A stretch of 64,000 bases of DNA from Massilia aurea (lineage in GTDB: Bacteria > Pseudomonadota > Gammaproteobacteria > Burkholderiales > Burkholderiaceae_D): positions 682,001 through 746,000 of the forward strand of contig NZ_JACHBX010000002.1 in NCBI RefSeq assembly GCF_014200505.1, written 5' to 3'. The position numbers were made by a program, and so were the translations under genes. Shown here in pieces: positions 16,786-28,278 of the stretch (the first letter of the stretch is position 1; each line of letters starts with the position of its first letter). The notes beneath the pieces are model-generated. The model searched no databases, had not been told where the DNA came from, and worked only from the letters and a program-made list of their open reading frames with translations.

Positions 16786-17153
16786 TTTGGCGTATCGATC
16801 CGGAATGCAAATTTTCGGTAGCCAACGTAACTCGCACCCGCCTGCAGCACGGAGGCAATGGCGACCGCCAGCAATGGAGGACAGTCCTTCCATACCAGTA
16901 AAGAATAGATGGCATAGTTGGCGGCCGCAGCCGCCAGCGCAGTCGCCGCATAACGCAGGCCTTCGGCCAGCGATGTCTTTTCCTTGACCTGGAAAGTAAA
17001 GCTGCGGTTGGCAATCCAGGTCACCAGGGTGGCGACCACCATGGCGGGCGGGCGCGCATAAAACGGCGACACACCGCTCCAGACCAGTAGCGCGGTGCAT
17101 CCGAGGTCGATCGCGAAACCGAGTCCTCCCACCACGAGAAAGCGCAGGATCAC
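16782..17153 (-). CDS. GtrA family membrane protein
   Basis: A 123-residue protein with four membrane helices. The GtrA pattern is visible: FLVVGGLGFAIDLGCTALLV, then VVATLVTWIANRSFTF, and near the end GASYVGYRKFAFRID. GtrA proteins are thought to flip polyprenyl-phosphate sugars across the inner membrane. The start is a GTG at 17153 that overlaps the stop of the upstream GT2 gene (GTGA), and its own stop overlaps the next start, so all three genes are translationally coupled. Confidence 0.92.
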   Translation of the reverse strand: MILRFLVVGGLGFAIDLGCTALLVWSGVSPFYARPPAMVVATLVTWIANRSFTFQVKEKTSLAEGLRYAATALAAAAANYAIYSLLVWKDCPPLLAVAIASVLQAGASYVGYRKFAFRIDTPK

Positions 17154-18184
17154 TCTTGCTCGCTCTGTTCGGTCTTGAAGCGCGGTACCTGCAGATATTG
17201 GATGCGCTTTTGCTCAAGACGGCCACGGGCGACGCTATCGAGAATCACGCCGCACATGAGCGACATCCCGCCAAGCAGCATCAACCCGGTTGCGAGAATG
17301 GCGGTCGGAAAGCGTGGCACCGTGCCGGTCTGCACATAGGTATCCAACAGCGGAATGGAAAGCACGACCGAGACCAGCATGAACAACAGGGCGATGCTCC
17401 CATAGAACTGCACGGGACGGACTTCCTTCAGCAGAAGCAGGAACGTCAGCAGGATCCGGATACCGTCGCGAATCGTGTTCAATTTACTGGTGCTACCCTC
17501 CTGGCGTTTGCCGTAGGCAGTCGGCATTTCGACGATTGGCATGCGGAGCTGCGAGGCATGAACCGACATTTCGGTTTCGATTTCAAAGCCTGCTGACACG
17601 GCTGGAAAGGTTTTGACGAATCGACGCGAGAATACCCGGTACCCCGAAAAGATATCGGTAAACAGGCGGCCAAACAAGCGCCGGTACAGGCCATTGAACA
17701 GGCGGTTACCGAAGCCATGACCGGCGCGGTGCGCATTTTCATAGACGTTTTCCCGGGTGCCAACCACCATATCGAGCTGCTCATCGATCAGGCGCGCAAT
17801 CATCGCTGGTGCGCGATCGGCATCGTACGTGCCGTCGCCGTCGGCCATCAGATAAATGTCGGCATCGAGATCGGCGAACATGCGGCGCACCACATTGCCT
17901 TTGCCAGGCCAGGGTTCATGACGCACGAACGCACCTGCGGCGCGGGCTTCGCTGGCAGTGTTGTCGGTCGAACGGTTGTCGTAGACGTAGACGTGGGCGG
18001 TTGGCAGGATTTGCTGGAATTTCTTGACGACAGCGCGGATCGCAAGACCTTCGTTATAGCAAGGCAACACGACGGCAATCCTGAGATTGCCAAATGAGCG
18101 GGTCGCATGCGCGGACGACGTCGATCCAGGCAAATCTGTTGGTAAAGACTGATCGGTTGCCATCCCGGCGTTTGCGATATTCAT
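17150..18184 (-). CDS. Family 2 glycosyltransferase, polyprenyl-phosphate sugar synthase type
   Basis: A 344-residue protein. The GT2 domain begins RIAVVLPCYNEGLAIRAVV, with the nucleotide-sugar and metal site YLMADGDGTYDAD and a later TDIFSGYRVFSRRF. Two C-terminal membrane helices (about 255-320) follow. This layout is that of dolichyl/undecaprenyl-phosphate sugar synthases. It is the first gene of the three-gene module with gtrA and the GT39-like enzyme. I chose the ATG at 18184; a longer N-terminus would be basic and not family-like. The ribosome site is weak. Confidence 0.9.
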   Translation of the reverse strand: MNIANAGMATDQSLPTDLPGSTSSAHATRSFGNLRIAVVLPCYNEGLAIRAVVKKFQQILPTAHVYVYDNRSTDNTASEARAAGAFVRHEPWPGKGNVVRRMFADLDADIYLMADGDGTYDADRAPAMIARLIDEQLDMVVGTRENVYENAHRAGHGFGNRLFNGLYRRLFGRLFTDIFSGYRVFSRRFVKTFPAVSAGFEIETEMSVHASQLRMPIVEMPTAYGKRQEGSTSKLNTIRDGIRILLTFLLLLKEVRPVQFYGSIALLFMLVSVVLSIPLLDTYVQTGTVPRFPTAILATGLMLLGGMSLMCGVILDSVARGRLEQKRIQYLQVPRFKTEQSEQE

Positions 18185-18377
18185 TGGTAACCTGTACTGA
18201 AATAATAATAATTCGTCATGTTGATTGCGATCTGGAGTCTGCCAGTTTTTTGTTTTTATCGCAATCAATTTTGCTTTTAGTTATTTCAGAATGTTTAATT
18301 TTTGTTTTATCTTGCGCATGCTGGCAGCGTCGTGCAACAGGGGGCCGCCCTTTGTGGCCAGACGCCAACGATAAAAA

Positions 18378-18402
18378 AAGGCAGCCCGCAGGCTGCCTTT
18401 TT
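18378..18402 (-). terminator. Rho-independent terminator of the atp operon
   Basis: The hairpin GGCAGCC-CGCA-GGCTGCC (18380-18397) has a perfect 7-bp stem extended by A-T pairs and is flanked by a run of A on the left and T on the right. On the minus strand it follows atpC by about 22 bases, so it ends the ATP synthase transcript. The opposite strand has no gene reading into it from the left, although the structure would work in both directions. Confidence 0.9.
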
Positions 18403-18423
18403 GTTGCCAAGCTTGTACTAAGC

Positions 18424-18846
18424 TCAACGGCCTTTCGAACGCAGACGCTGAATTGCCGCCAACTGCGCAATTGCTGCAGCCATTTCGGCCTGGGCTTTTG
18501 CGTAGTCGATCTTCGACTCTTGATTGAGCATCAGGTCTTCAGCCTGCTTCTTCGCGGACGTCGCCTTCGCTTCGTCCAGGTCGGCGCCGCGGATTGCGGT
18601 GTCGGCCAGCACGGTCACGCCGTTCGGCTGCACTTCGAGGATACCGCCAGCGACGAAGACGAACTCTTCACCACCACCGGCAACCTGGATGCGCACGGCG
18701 CCCGGGCGGATGCGCGTGATCAACGGGGTGTGCTTCGGGTAGATACCCAGCTCACCCGCTTCACCCGGCAACGCGACGAATTCGGCCTGGCCGGAGAAGA
18801 TCTGCTCTTCGGCCGAGACGACGTCGACTTGAAATGTGTTTGCCAT
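18424..18846 (-). CDS. atpC: F1Fo ATP synthase subunit epsilon
   Basis: A 140-residue epsilon subunit: an N-terminal beta sandwich ([20 protein letters not shown], then [23 protein letters not shown]) and a C-terminal helical hairpin of about 45 residues. In the family it forms part of the central stalk and can inhibit ATP hydrolysis. It is the last gene of the operon and is followed closely by a terminator. Confidence 0.97.
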   Translation of the reverse strand: MANTFQVDVVSAEEQIFSGQAEFVALPGEAGELGIYPKHTPLITRIRPGAVRIQVAGGGEEFVFVAGGILEVQPNGVTVLADTAIRGADLDEAKATSAKKQAEDLMLNQESKIDYAKAQAEMAAAIAQLAAIQRLRSKGR

Positions 18847-18873
18847 GTGTGTCTTTCAGTGGAAGAAAGCGAC

Positions 18874-20298
<1,425 letters not shown>

Positions 20299-20383
20299 TT
20301 AGTTAAATTCTTTTTTGCTTTGATCGGTCGGGGACAGCATAGCGGGCCTAACCCGCTTGACGCCATCCCCACGGGCGGCGCTG

Positions 20384-21259
20384 TTAAACAGCTGCGGCGC
20401 CCGACACGATCTCGGAGAGTTCTTTGGTAATCGCCGCCTGGCGGGTCTTGTTGTAGACCAGCTTGAGGTCGCTGATGACACTGCCGGCGTTATCGCTCGC
20501 GGCCTTCATTGCGACCATGCGTGCCGATTGCTCGGACGCCAGGTTTTCTGCCACTGCCTGGTAGACCAGCGCTTCCACGTAACGCACCAGCAGTTCGTCG
20601 ATGACGACCTGTGCTTCCGGTTCGTAGATGTAGTCCCAGCTGGTGGCGCCTGCATCGGCTTTCAGCGAATTGGCTGACAGCGGAAGCAGTTGCTCGACCA
20701 CGGTTTCCTGTTTCATCGTGTTGATGAACTTGGTGTAACACAGGTAGACAGCATCGAGCTTGCCTTCCTGGTACGCGTCCAGCATCACTTTGACCGGTCC
20801 GATCAGCTTGTCCAGTTGCGGTGCATCGCCCAGCTGGGTGGCTTGCGACACCAGCTTCATGCCGACACGGTTCAGGAAGCTCAGGCCCTTGTTGCCAATG
20901 GCAACTGCCTCGACGCGGTTGCCCGCCTGTTCCTGTTCGCGCGCCTTGACGGTTACCTGACGCAGGATGTTGGTGTTCATGCCGCCGCACAGACCCTTGT
21001 CGGTCGTGACAACGATGAAACCAACTGCCTTTGCCTGCACGTCCTTGGCTTGCGCCATGAATGCGTGCGTGTACTCCGGGTTTGCAGTGGCCAGATTGGC
21101 GGTGATGTTACGAACCTTGTCACTGTAGGGACGGGCGGCGCGCATACGTTCCTGCGCCTTGCGCATTTTCGATGCGGCGACCATTTCCATCGCCTTGGTG
21201 ATCTTCTTCGTATTTTCTACGCTCTTGATCTTGCCACGAATCTCTTTGCCTGCTGCCAT
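20384..21259 (-). CDS. atpG: F1Fo ATP synthase subunit gamma
   Basis: The 291-residue rotor subunit. The N-terminal helix [20 protein letters not shown], the conserved [14 protein letters not shown], and the C-terminal helix SASDNAG-like [20 protein letters not shown] are all family hallmarks. It couples proton flow to the catalytic sites. About 103 bases separate it from atpD, longer than the other gaps in this operon. Confidence 0.98.
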   Translation of the reverse strand: MAAGKEIRGKIKSVENTKKITKAMEMVAASKMRKAQERMRAARPYSDKVRNITANLATANPEYTHAFMAQAKDVQAKAVGFIVVTTDKGLCGGMNTNILRQVTVKAREQEQAGNRVEAVAIGNKGLSFLNRVGMKLVSQATQLGDAPQLDKLIGPVKVMLDAYQEGKLDAVYLCYTKFINTMKQETVVEQLLPLSANSLKADAGATSWDYIYEPEAQVVIDELLVRYVEALVYQAVAENLASEQSARMVAMKAASDNAGSVISDLKLVYNKTRQAAITKELSEIVSGAAAV

Positions 21260-21315
21260 GAGTCCTTACTCCTTCCAGGCACCGGCATCGCCATGGGGCG
21301 ACGCCGGCCCACAGA

Positions 21316-22857
21316 TTAATATGCGCCGGATTTCTTGAAATCAGCAACGGCCGCGGCCAGTGCTGCTTCGCCGTCTTTGTCCAGTTGCTTGGTTTCGTCA
21401 ATCTTCGCCAGCAGCGCTGCATGGCCCGACTTCAGGAAGGCATGCAGGCCGTGCTCGAATGGCAGCACTTTCTTGACTTCGATATCGTCCAGGTAGCCCT
21501 TGTTGACGGCGAACAGCGATGCGGCCATCAGCGAGGTCGACAGTGGCGAGAACTGTGGCTGCTTGAGCAGTTCGGTCACGCGCGCACCGCGGTCCAGCTG
21601 CTTGCGGGTCGATTCGTCCAGATCCGATGCGAACTGCGCGAACGCAGCCAGTTCACGGTACTGGGCCAGGTCGGTACGAATACCGCCGGACAGGTTCTTG
21701 ATGACTTTGGTCTGAGCAGCACCACCGACGCGCGACACCGAGATACCGGCGTTGATCGCAGGACGGACACCGGCGTTGAACAGCGACGTTTCCAGGAAGA
21801 TCTGGCCGTCAGTAATCGAGATCACGTTGGTCGGCACGAATGCCGAGACGTCGCCAGCTTGCGTTTCGATGATCGGCAGTGCGGTCAGCGAACCGGTCTT
21901 GCCGGTCACGGCGCCGTTGGTGAACTTCGACACGTAATCGGCGTTCACGCGTGCTGCGCGCTCGAGCAGGCGGCTGTGGAGGTAGAACACGTCGCCTGGG
22001 TACGCTTCGCGGCCTGGTGGACGGCGCAGCAGCAGCGAGATCTGGCGGTAGGCAACTGCCTGCTTCGACAGATCGTCGTATACGATCAGTGCGTCTTCGC
22101 CGCGGTCGCGGAAGTATTCGCCCATCGCACAGCCCGAGTAGGCCGAGATGTATTGCATGGCGGCCGATTCCGACGCCGATGCAGCAACAACGATGGTGTA
22201 CTCCATCGCGCCGTGCGTTTCCAGCGAGCGCACGATGTTCTTGATGGTCGATGCTTTCTGACCGATCGCGACGTACACGCAGGTCACGCCCTGACCTTTT
22301 TGGTTGATGATCGCGTCGACTGCAACAGCCGATTTACCGGTCTGGCGGTCACCAATGATCAGCTCACGCTGGCCACGGCCGATCGGCACCATCGCGTCGA
22401 TCGATTTGATACCGGTCTGCATTGGCTGCGAGACCGATTCACGCGCGATAACGCCTGGCGCAATCTTTTCGATTGGCGAGGTCAGCTTGGCGTTGACAGG
22501 ACCTTTGCCGTCGATCGGCTGGCCCAGTGCATTGACGACGCGGCCGCACAGTTCAGGACCGATCGGCACTTCCAGAATACGGCCGGTGGTCTTGACGATG
22601 TCGCCTTCCGAGATGTGCTCGTAAGCACCCAGGATGACCGAGCCGACCGAGTCGCGCTCGAGGTTCATGGCCAGGCCGAAGGTGTTGCCTGGGAATTCCA
22701 GCATCTCGCCCTGCATCACGTCCGACAGACCATGGATGCGGCAGATACCGTCGGCGACCGAGATCACCGTGCCTTGATTGCGAACGTCAGCCGAACTTTC
22801 GAGGCCCTGGATCCGGCTCTTGATCAGTTCGCTGATTTCAGATGGGTTAAGTTGCAT
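21316..22857 (-). CDS. atpA: F1Fo ATP synthase subunit alpha
   Basis: A 513-residue alpha subunit with the non-catalytic P-loop GDRQTGKS at residues 169-176, and the [21 protein letters not shown] block that includes the Arg near the catalytic interface. The ATG at 22857 ([13 protein letters not shown]) is the family start; a GAG-based extension upstream is not needed. Fully intact. Confidence 0.98.
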   Translation of the reverse strand: MQLNPSEISELIKSRIQGLESSADVRNQGTVISVADGICRIHGLSDVMQGEMLEFPGNTFGLAMNLERDSVGSVILGAYEHISEGDIVKTTGRILEVPIGPELCGRVVNALGQPIDGKGPVNAKLTSPIEKIAPGVIARESVSQPMQTGIKSIDAMVPIGRGQRELIIGDRQTGKSAVAVDAIINQKGQGVTCVYVAIGQKASTIKNIVRSLETHGAMEYTIVVAASASESAAMQYISAYSGCAMGEYFRDRGEDALIVYDDLSKQAVAYRQISLLLRRPPGREAYPGDVFYLHSRLLERAARVNADYVSKFTNGAVTGKTGSLTALPIIETQAGDVSAFVPTNVISITDGQIFLETSLFNAGVRPAINAGISVSRVGGAAQTKVIKNLSGGIRTDLAQYRELAAFAQFASDLDESTRKQLDRGARVTELLKQPQFSPLSTSLMAASLFAVNKGYLDDIEVKKVLPFEHGLHAFLKSGHAALLAKIDETKQLDKDGEAALAAAVADFKKSGAY

Positions 22858-22937
22858 GCTTGCTAACTCCAATTATAGTTTCTTGATGCGTAGGGCAAGG
22901 GCGGGAACGCCGGCGCGTGCCAGTCGATACGTCGTAT

Positions 22938-23471
22938 TTAGTTGGCCAGCGCAACGTGCATCCGTTGCAGCTTGGCGCGAACCGAGGTATCGAGCACTTC
23001 GTCACCGACGACCACGCGCACACCACCGATCAGCGATGGATCCACTGTTACCGTTGGGTTGAGCTTGCGGCCAAATTTCTTTTCCAGCGTGGCGACCAGC
23101 TGCGCCAGCTGGTCGGCCGAGATCTCGAACGCGCTATGGATCATCGCATCGGCAGCGCCCTCGTTCGCGTTTTTCAGGAGCGCAAACTGGGTGCTGATCT
23201 CGGGCAGCAGGTTGATGCGGCCGTTCTGGGCCAGCATCGCGATAAAGTTCTTCGCTTCAGCATTCAGCGGCGACTTGACCAGGGACGCAATCGTGTCCGC
23301 CAGTTGTGCGTGCGTGACGATCGGGTTGCTGGCGAAGGTCTGCACGTCGGCACTGGCGCCAATCTGGCCCAGTTCCGACGCGATGGCCGAGTACGTGTTC
23401 ATGTCGCCGGTTTGGGCGACACGGAACAGCGCTTCGGCGTAGGGGCGGGCGACGGTTGCGAGTTCTGCCAT
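22938..23471 (-). CDS. atpH: F1Fo ATP synthase subunit delta
   Basis: A 177-residue peripheral-stalk subunit. It begins [20 protein letters not shown], the usual N-terminal signature, and ends with the [31 protein letters not shown] block. It joins the F1 head to the b dimer. Its start lies two bases from the end of atpF, so the two are coupled. Confidence 0.97.
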   Translation of the reverse strand: MAELATVARPYAEALFRVAQTGDMNTYSAIASELGQIGASADVQTFASNPIVTHAQLADTIASLVKSPLNAEAKNFIAMLAQNGRINLLPEISTQFALLKNANEGAADAMIHSAFEISADQLAQLVATLEKKFGRKLNPTVTVDPSLIGGVRVVVGDEVLDTSVRAKLQRMHVALAN

Positions 23472-23473
23472 GA

Positions 23474-23944
23474 TCAGAGCTCGGTCGACAGTTGCGACAG
23501 CAGGTCGGCGTGGGCCGCTGCGTTCACTTCACGCTTCAGGATCTGCTCGGCGCCGGCGACCGCAAGGGCGGCAACCTGGCCACGCAGTGCTTCGCGTGCG
23601 CTGTTGACTTGCTGCTCGGCGTCAGCCTTGGCGGCGGCAACGATACGCGCGCCTTCGTCGGCGGCAGTACGCTTGGCTTCTTCGATAATCACAGCAGCGC
23701 GCTTTTCAGCGTCGTTGATGCGTTTCTGGACTTCGTCACGGGCGCCAGCCAGTTCGGTCTGGACACGCTTTTCAGCAGCAGCCAGATCGGCCTTGCCACG
23801 GTCTGCAGCAGCCAGGCCACTTGCAATCTTCGCGGCGCGCTCATCGAGCGCCTTCATCAGTGGCGGCCACACGAATTTCATCGTGAACATCGCCAGGATA
23901 AAGAAGACCACGAACTGGACAAACAACGTTGAGTTGATGTTCAC
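23474..23944 (-). CDS. atpF: F1Fo ATP synthase subunit b
   Basis: A 156-residue stator subunit with one N-terminal membrane helix ([20 protein letters not shown]), then the long Ala/Glu/Lys/Arg-rich helix typical of b. As a homodimer it forms the peripheral stalk. Normal length for proteobacteria. Confidence 0.97.
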   Translation of the reverse strand: MNINSTLFVQFVVFFILAMFTMKFVWPPLMKALDERAAKIASGLAAADRGKADLAAAEKRVQTELAGARDEVQKRINDAEKRAAVIIEEAKRTAADEGARIVAAAKADAEQQVNSAREALRGQVAALAVAGAEQILKREVNAAAHADLLSQLSTEL

Positions 23945-24020
23945 GGTTTTTTCCTTCTTACAGAAACACGGATGCCGAACCAGAACTGGTTCGGCCCTTC
24001 AAGACAGCGAGAAGCGCGTC

Positions 24021-24281
<261 letters not shown>

Positions 24282-24353
24282 TTAAATTGAAAACTAGATT
24301 AAAAACTACAACTTCTTTACAACCACTATCTGTTTCGATGCTTGCGGCGCCGA

Positions 24354-25190
24354 TCAGTGGCCTTCGTGGGCCTGACCGAGGTATACCAGCGTCAGCATCA
24401 TGAAGATGAATGCCTGCAGGAATACGATCAGGATGTGGAAGATCGCCCAGATGGAACCAGCAATGATGTGGCCAACGACACCGAATGCGGTAGCCGATGC
24501 ACCCAGCAGTGCGATCAAGAGGAACAGCAGCTCACCGGCAAACATGTTGCCGAACAGTCGCATACCGAGCGACACCATTTTTGCTGCATATTCGATGATA
24601 TTCAGAAGCAGGTTGAACGGCGCCATCCAGATGCCGAACGGTGCTGCCAGCAGTTCGTGGATCCAGCCGCCAAAGCCCTTGATCTTGATGCCGTAGTAAA
24701 TCATCAGGACCAGCACGCCCAGCGAGATGCCGATGGTGCCGTTGATGTCGGCGGTCGGGACCACACGGTGGTACGGGAACAGATGCTCGACGCCCAGGGC
24801 GGCAAATGCCGACGAGAACATGTCGACTGGCAGGAAGTCCAGGCAGTTCATCAGGGCGACCCAGACGAACACGGTCAGTGCGGCTGGCGCGATGAAGCTG
24901 CGGTCACCGTGCACGATCGACTTGGCTTGATCGTCAACCATTTCAAACAGCATCTCGACGGCAGCCTGGAAGCGGCCCGGCACGCCGGCGGTGGCCTTGC
25001 GCGCAGCGCTCCACAGGATCAGCGAACCGACGATGCCCATGGCGATCGACCAGAACACGGTGTCCATGTTGATCACGGAAAAGTCGACCGGGCCATTCTG
25101 GTGGCCAGTCGACAGGTGGCCGAGGTGGTGCCGGATATATTCTGATGCGGTGGGCGCGTGGGCTGCGCCGTCTACGGTTGGAGTCGCCAT
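24354..25190 (-). CDS. atpB: F1Fo ATP synthase subunit a
   Basis: A 278-residue polytopic subunit that holds the two proton half-channels. The essential Arg is in the segment [17 protein letters not shown]. The N-terminal part carries GHQNGPVDF-like residues typical of the betaproteobacterial form, and the C-terminal helix contains [14 protein letters not shown]. The start lies at the end of atpI with no real gap. Confidence 0.97.
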   Translation of the reverse strand: MATPTVDGAAHAPTASEYIRHHLGHLSTGHQNGPVDFSVINMDTVFWSIAMGIVGSLILWSAARKATAGVPGRFQAAVEMLFEMVDDQAKSIVHGDRSFIAPAALTVFVWVALMNCLDFLPVDMFSSAFAALGVEHLFPYHRVVPTADINGTIGISLGVLVLMIYYGIKIKGFGGWIHELLAAPFGIWMAPFNLLLNIIEYAAKMVSLGMRLFGNMFAGELLFLLIALLGASATAFGVVGHIIAGSIWAIFHILIVFLQAFIFMMLTLVYLGQAHEGH

Positions 25191-25191
25191 G

Positions 25192-25527
25192 TCATTGCCT
25201 AAATAATAAGAATATGTAACTTTTCAGCGCCACGATGATTCCGGCGACCAATGCCAGCCAGTTCAGATCGCGGTACAGCCACGCCGTCGCGCCCAGGAGC
25301 GCCAGCGTCAATGCAATCTTTATAAATTCCCATATGAAAAATGTCGCAGGGTTCGCCGTGCCACTTGCTGATGCGGCAAACAGGCGCACTGCCATGATTC
25401 CGTTGGGCACGACGCAACTCAAACCGCCAAGTACCGCAGAAAACGCCGCAGGCCATCCCCCCAGTAATCCGGCGATGACGCCGACGAGAACTGTTGCAAT
25501 CAACTGCAGGGAAACGATGCGCAGCAT
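25192..25527 (-). CDS. atpI: ATP synthase assembly protein AtpI
   Basis: A 111-residue protein with four membrane helices, first gene of the operon. The [21 protein letters not shown] and the charged NWLALVAG loop fit the AtpI/I-subunit family, which helps assemble the c ring or imports magnesium in other species. The sequence is weakly conserved in the family, and position is strong support. Confidence 0.9.
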   Translation of the reverse strand: MLRIVSLQLIATVLVGVIAGLLGGWPAAFSAVLGGLSCVVPNGIMAVRLFAASASGTANPATFFIWEFIKIALTLALLGATAWLYRDLNWLALVAGIIVALKSYIFLLFRQ

Positions 25528-25594
25528 ATTTTTATAGGTCTTCGCGCTGGCGCAGTGGACGTGCTACGTGGTGGTAATTACATGAATCGCCGGA

Positions 25595-25624
25595 ATTATA
25601 AGTGGTTATACGGATGTGAGTCAA
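25595..25624 (-). promoter_or_regulatory. Sigma70 promoter of the atp operon
   Basis: On the minus strand TTGACT (25624-25619) and TATAAT (25600-25595) are separated by 18 bases. The -10 box is perfect and the -35 box matches five of six bases. Transcription would start near 25588, leaving a leader of about 60 bases before the atpI start at 25527. No other strong candidate is seen between atpI and parB. Confidence 0.8.
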
Positions 25625-25789
25625 ACGATTCCCTACTTATAACTGCTCTGTAAAGATGACGGAAATGTGACACGTTGCTGGTGGATAGGGCATTATTTTC
25701 AACAACTTAACGCCAGATGGTGTAGGCAGTGGGTGTCACATTGCAGGGCAGTCCGGTCACCGGCCACCCTGCCTGCAGCCCGCTCGCGC

Positions 25790-26668
25790 TCAAGCGCGCA
25801 GCCGCGCCAGTACCCCTTCCAGGATGTCAAGGTCGGCGAAATCGATGATCATCTGGCCCCTGCCCTTCGGGCCCATCTTGAACACGACGGGGGTGGCCAG
25901 CTTGTCCGACAGCTCTTCTTCGAGCCGCACGATGTCGCCCGACTTGTCTTTCGCACGAGCGGCTTGCGCCGGCGCGTTGTGTTCGTCGAGCGCGCGCGTG
26001 ACGAGTTTTTCCGTTTCGCGCACCGACAGCCGTTTGGCGATCACCTGATTGGCCAGCGTGATCTGGTGCGCGCTGTCGACCGCCAGCAAGGCACGAGCAT
26101 GACCCATGTCGATGTCGCCGGCCATCAGCATCGTCTGCACCGGTTGCGCCAGGTTGATCAGGCGCAGCAGGTTCGAGACCGCGCTACGCGAGCGGCCCAC
26201 GGCGCCTGCTGCCTGTTCGTGCGTGAAATTGAAATCCGAAATCAAACGGTTGATACCCTGCGCTTCTTCGAGCGGGTTCAGGTCTTCACGCTGGATGTTC
26301 TCGATCAGCGCCATCGCGGCCGCAGCCTGGTCGTCGACGTCGCGCACCAGCACCGGGATTTCATCCAGCCCCGCCATCTGCGCCGCGCGGAAGCGCCGTT
26401 CGCCGGCGATGATCTCATATGGCGTGCTGCTACCCGGCGGCAACGGGCGCACCAGCACCGGTTGCATGATGCCCTGGGTCTTGATCGATGCGGCCAGCTC
26501 CGACAGGCTCACTTCATCCATGCGCGTACGGGGCTGGTACTTGCCGGCCTGGATCTGGGTCACGGCGAGCACGGACGGCGTGTTCGGCACGGCCGGTGCG
26601 GCGTCCAGGTCGCCGCCGAGCAGGGCGTCGAGGCCGCGGCCCAGTCCCTTGAGTTTTTTGGTTGCCAT
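25790..26668 (-). CDS. parB: Chromosome-partitioning protein ParB
   Basis: A 292-residue ParB/Spo0J-type CTPase. The N-terminal box with GLGRGLDALLG, the CTP-binding GERRFRAAQMAGL, the helix-turn-helix FTHEQAAGAVGRSRSAVSNLLRL and the C-terminal dimerisation segment are all visible. It binds parS, loads as a sliding clamp and works with ParA to segregate the origin region. Candidate parS sites lie at 30.3 kb. The parA stop is about 23 bases upstream. Confidence 0.97.
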   Translation of the reverse strand: MATKKLKGLGRGLDALLGGDLDAAPAVPNTPSVLAVTQIQAGKYQPRTRMDEVSLSELAASIKTQGIMQPVLVRPLPPGSSTPYEIIAGERRFRAAQMAGLDEIPVLVRDVDDQAAAAMALIENIQREDLNPLEEAQGINRLISDFNFTHEQAAGAVGRSRSAVSNLLRLINLAQPVQTMLMAGDIDMGHARALLAVDSAHQITLANQVIAKRLSVRETEKLVTRALDEHNAPAQAARAKDKSGDIVRLEEELSDKLATPVVFKMGPKGRGQMIIDFADLDILEGVLARLRA

Positions 26669-26691
26669 CTCTTTGTCAGCTTTTTGATTGA

Positions 26692-27462
26692 TTACATGCT
26701 CTTGATGCGCTCGACCATTTCGGCGCCGAAGGCGATGTATGCCTGCGCGCCTTTCGAGGACGGATCGAACGTCACGCCGGGGATGCCGTACGACGGCGCC
26801 TCGGCCAGCCGCACATTGCGCGGGATGATCGTCTTGAAGACCTTGTCGCCGAAATGCTGCTCGAGCTGGCCCGAGACCTGCTGTGACAGCGTCATGCGCG
26901 GATCGAACATCACGCGCAGCAGACCGATGATCTTCAGGTCGGTGTTCAGGTTGGCGTGCACCTTCTTGATCGTGTTGACCAGGTCGGACAAGCCTTCGAG
27001 CGCATAGTATTCACACTGCATCGGGATGATCACGCCGTCAGCGGCGCACAGACCGTTCAAGGTCAGCAGCGACAGCGCGGGCGGACAGTCGACCAGGATG
27101 AAGTCGTAGTCATCGGCCACTGCGGCCAGTGCTTCCTTCAGGCGCCGCTCGCGGTTCTCGAGCGCGACCATCTCGACTTCGGCGCCGGCCAGCTCGCGGT
27201 TGGCAGGCAGCACATCGAAGCGCCCTGCTTCCGAGCGCACGCGCGCCGTGGCCACATCGGATTCGCCCAGCAGCACCTGATAGATCGACGCGGCCAGCTC
27301 GGCCTTGTTGATACCGGCGCCCATCGTGGCATTGCCCTGCGGGTCGAGGTCGACCAGCAGCACGCGCTGGTCCAGTTTGGCCAGGCCTGCGGACAGGTTG
27401 ACGCTGGTGGTGGTCTTGCCTACTCCACCCTTCTGGTTCGCAACGCAAAAAATCTTCGCCAT
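26692..27462 (-). CDS. parA: Chromosome-partitioning ATPase ParA
   Basis: A 256-residue ParA/Soj-type ATPase. The deviant Walker A is NQKGGVGKTTTSVNLS at the N-terminus, Walker A' DLDPQGNATMG follows, and Walker B is FILVDCPPALSLLT. The absence of an N-terminal DNA-binding extension marks it as the chromosomal type. It partners ParB and is located within 6 kb of the putative origin. Confidence 0.97.
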   Translation of the reverse strand: MAKIFCVANQKGGVGKTTTSVNLSAGLAKLDQRVLLVDLDPQGNATMGAGINKAELAASIYQVLLGESDVATARVRSEAGRFDVLPANRELAGAEVEMVALENRERRLKEALAAVADDYDFILVDCPPALSLLTLNGLCAADGVIIPMQCEYYALEGLSDLVNTIKKVHANLNTDLKIIGLLRVMFDPRMTLSQQVSGQLEQHFGDKVFKTIIPRNVRLAEAPSYGIPGVTFDPSSKGAQAYIAFGAEMVERIKSM

Positions 27463-27554
27463 CTTTTCCTTTCCTGGATGCGACTACAAGGCATCATATC
27501 GTTCATTCCGTAAAACCGTTTCATTGGTTTATATGAGTTAAACGATATAAACTG

Positions 27555-27608
27555 TTTATACGGTTAATACAGATAGTACGGTTAGTACAGTTCGTATGAT
27601 TTATATAG
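27555..27608. repeat. Three degenerate 18-bp direct repeats upstream of parA
   Basis: The blocks TTTATACGGTTAATACAG, ATAGTACGGTTAGTACAG and TTCGTATGATTTATATAG follow each other without gaps (27555, 27573, 27591), and a fourth partial copy follows. The first two share 13 of 18 positions. The region is AT-rich against a GC-rich background and lies 90-145 bases ahead of the parA start. It may hold the parAB promoter or a regulator site; no function is proven. Confidence 0.55.
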
Positions 27609-27627
27609 TATGTACTGTTGGTAGCTT

Positions 27628-28278
27628 TTATGCGGCTCGCTCGATGAATACCAAGTGTCGCTCTGCCTGCAGTCTTGGCACCCATAAGGGCTGCAGGTCC
27701 ACGACTTTCCAGTCCTGTGGCAGGCGCTCGCGTTCCTCGCTTGGCGCCACGCCTTTCAGCGCGATGAATTTGCCGCCCTCGGCCAGCAGATGGCCCGACC
27801 AGTTGACGAAGTCGGACAGGTCAGCAAACGCGCGCGAGGTGATCACGTCGAATGGTTCGCTCACGACCAGATCCTGCACCTTCATCGTGTGCACGCTGAC
27901 ATTGGTCAGCTTCAGTTCTGCCTTCACCTGGTTCAGGAATGCGGTTTTCTTGTGCACGGTGTCGATCATCGCCACGTTCATGTCCGGCCGCACGATGGCC
28001 AGGACGATGCCCGGCAATCCGCCTCCTGCCCCCACGTCCAGCACATTGCGGGCATCGGCAAATGCCGGCACCGCCGCGAGCGAGTCGAGCAGATGGTGCG
28101 TGACCATCTGCTGTGGATCGCGCAGCGACGTCAGGTTGTAGACGGCGTTCCACTTGTTCATCAGCGCGAGATAGCCCATCAGCTTGGTCTGCTGTTCGGG
28201 CGTGATGGCCAGTGTCATGTCCTTGATGCCCTGGTCCAGTACGGCCGCCAGTGCATCATGATCGAAGTTGTATTTCAT
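27628..28278 (-). CDS. rsmG: 16S rRNA (guanine527-N7)-methyltransferase RsmG
   Basis: A 216-residue Rossmann-fold methyltransferase. The SAM site is [17 protein letters not shown] and later blocks are [12 protein letters not shown] and [13 protein letters not shown]. It methylates G527 of 16S rRNA. Its start overlaps the stop of mnmG by four bases (ATGA), the classical gidA-gidB arrangement. Confidence 0.97.
   Translation of the reverse strand: MKYNFDHDALAAVLDQGIKDMTLAITPEQQTKLMGYLALMNKWNAVYNLTSLRDPQQMVTHHLLDSLAAVPAFADARNVLDVGAGGGLPGIVLAIVRPDMNVAMIDTVHKKTAFLNQVKAELKLTNVSVHTMKVQDLVVSEPFDVITSRAFADLSDFVNWSGHLLAEGGKFIALKGVAPSEERERLPQDWKVVDLQPLWVPRLQAERHLVFIERAA

Noticed and set aside
25740-25789. 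Terminator after parB
   Set aside because: There is an imperfect GC-rich hairpin but no T tract on the minus strand, so support was too weak.
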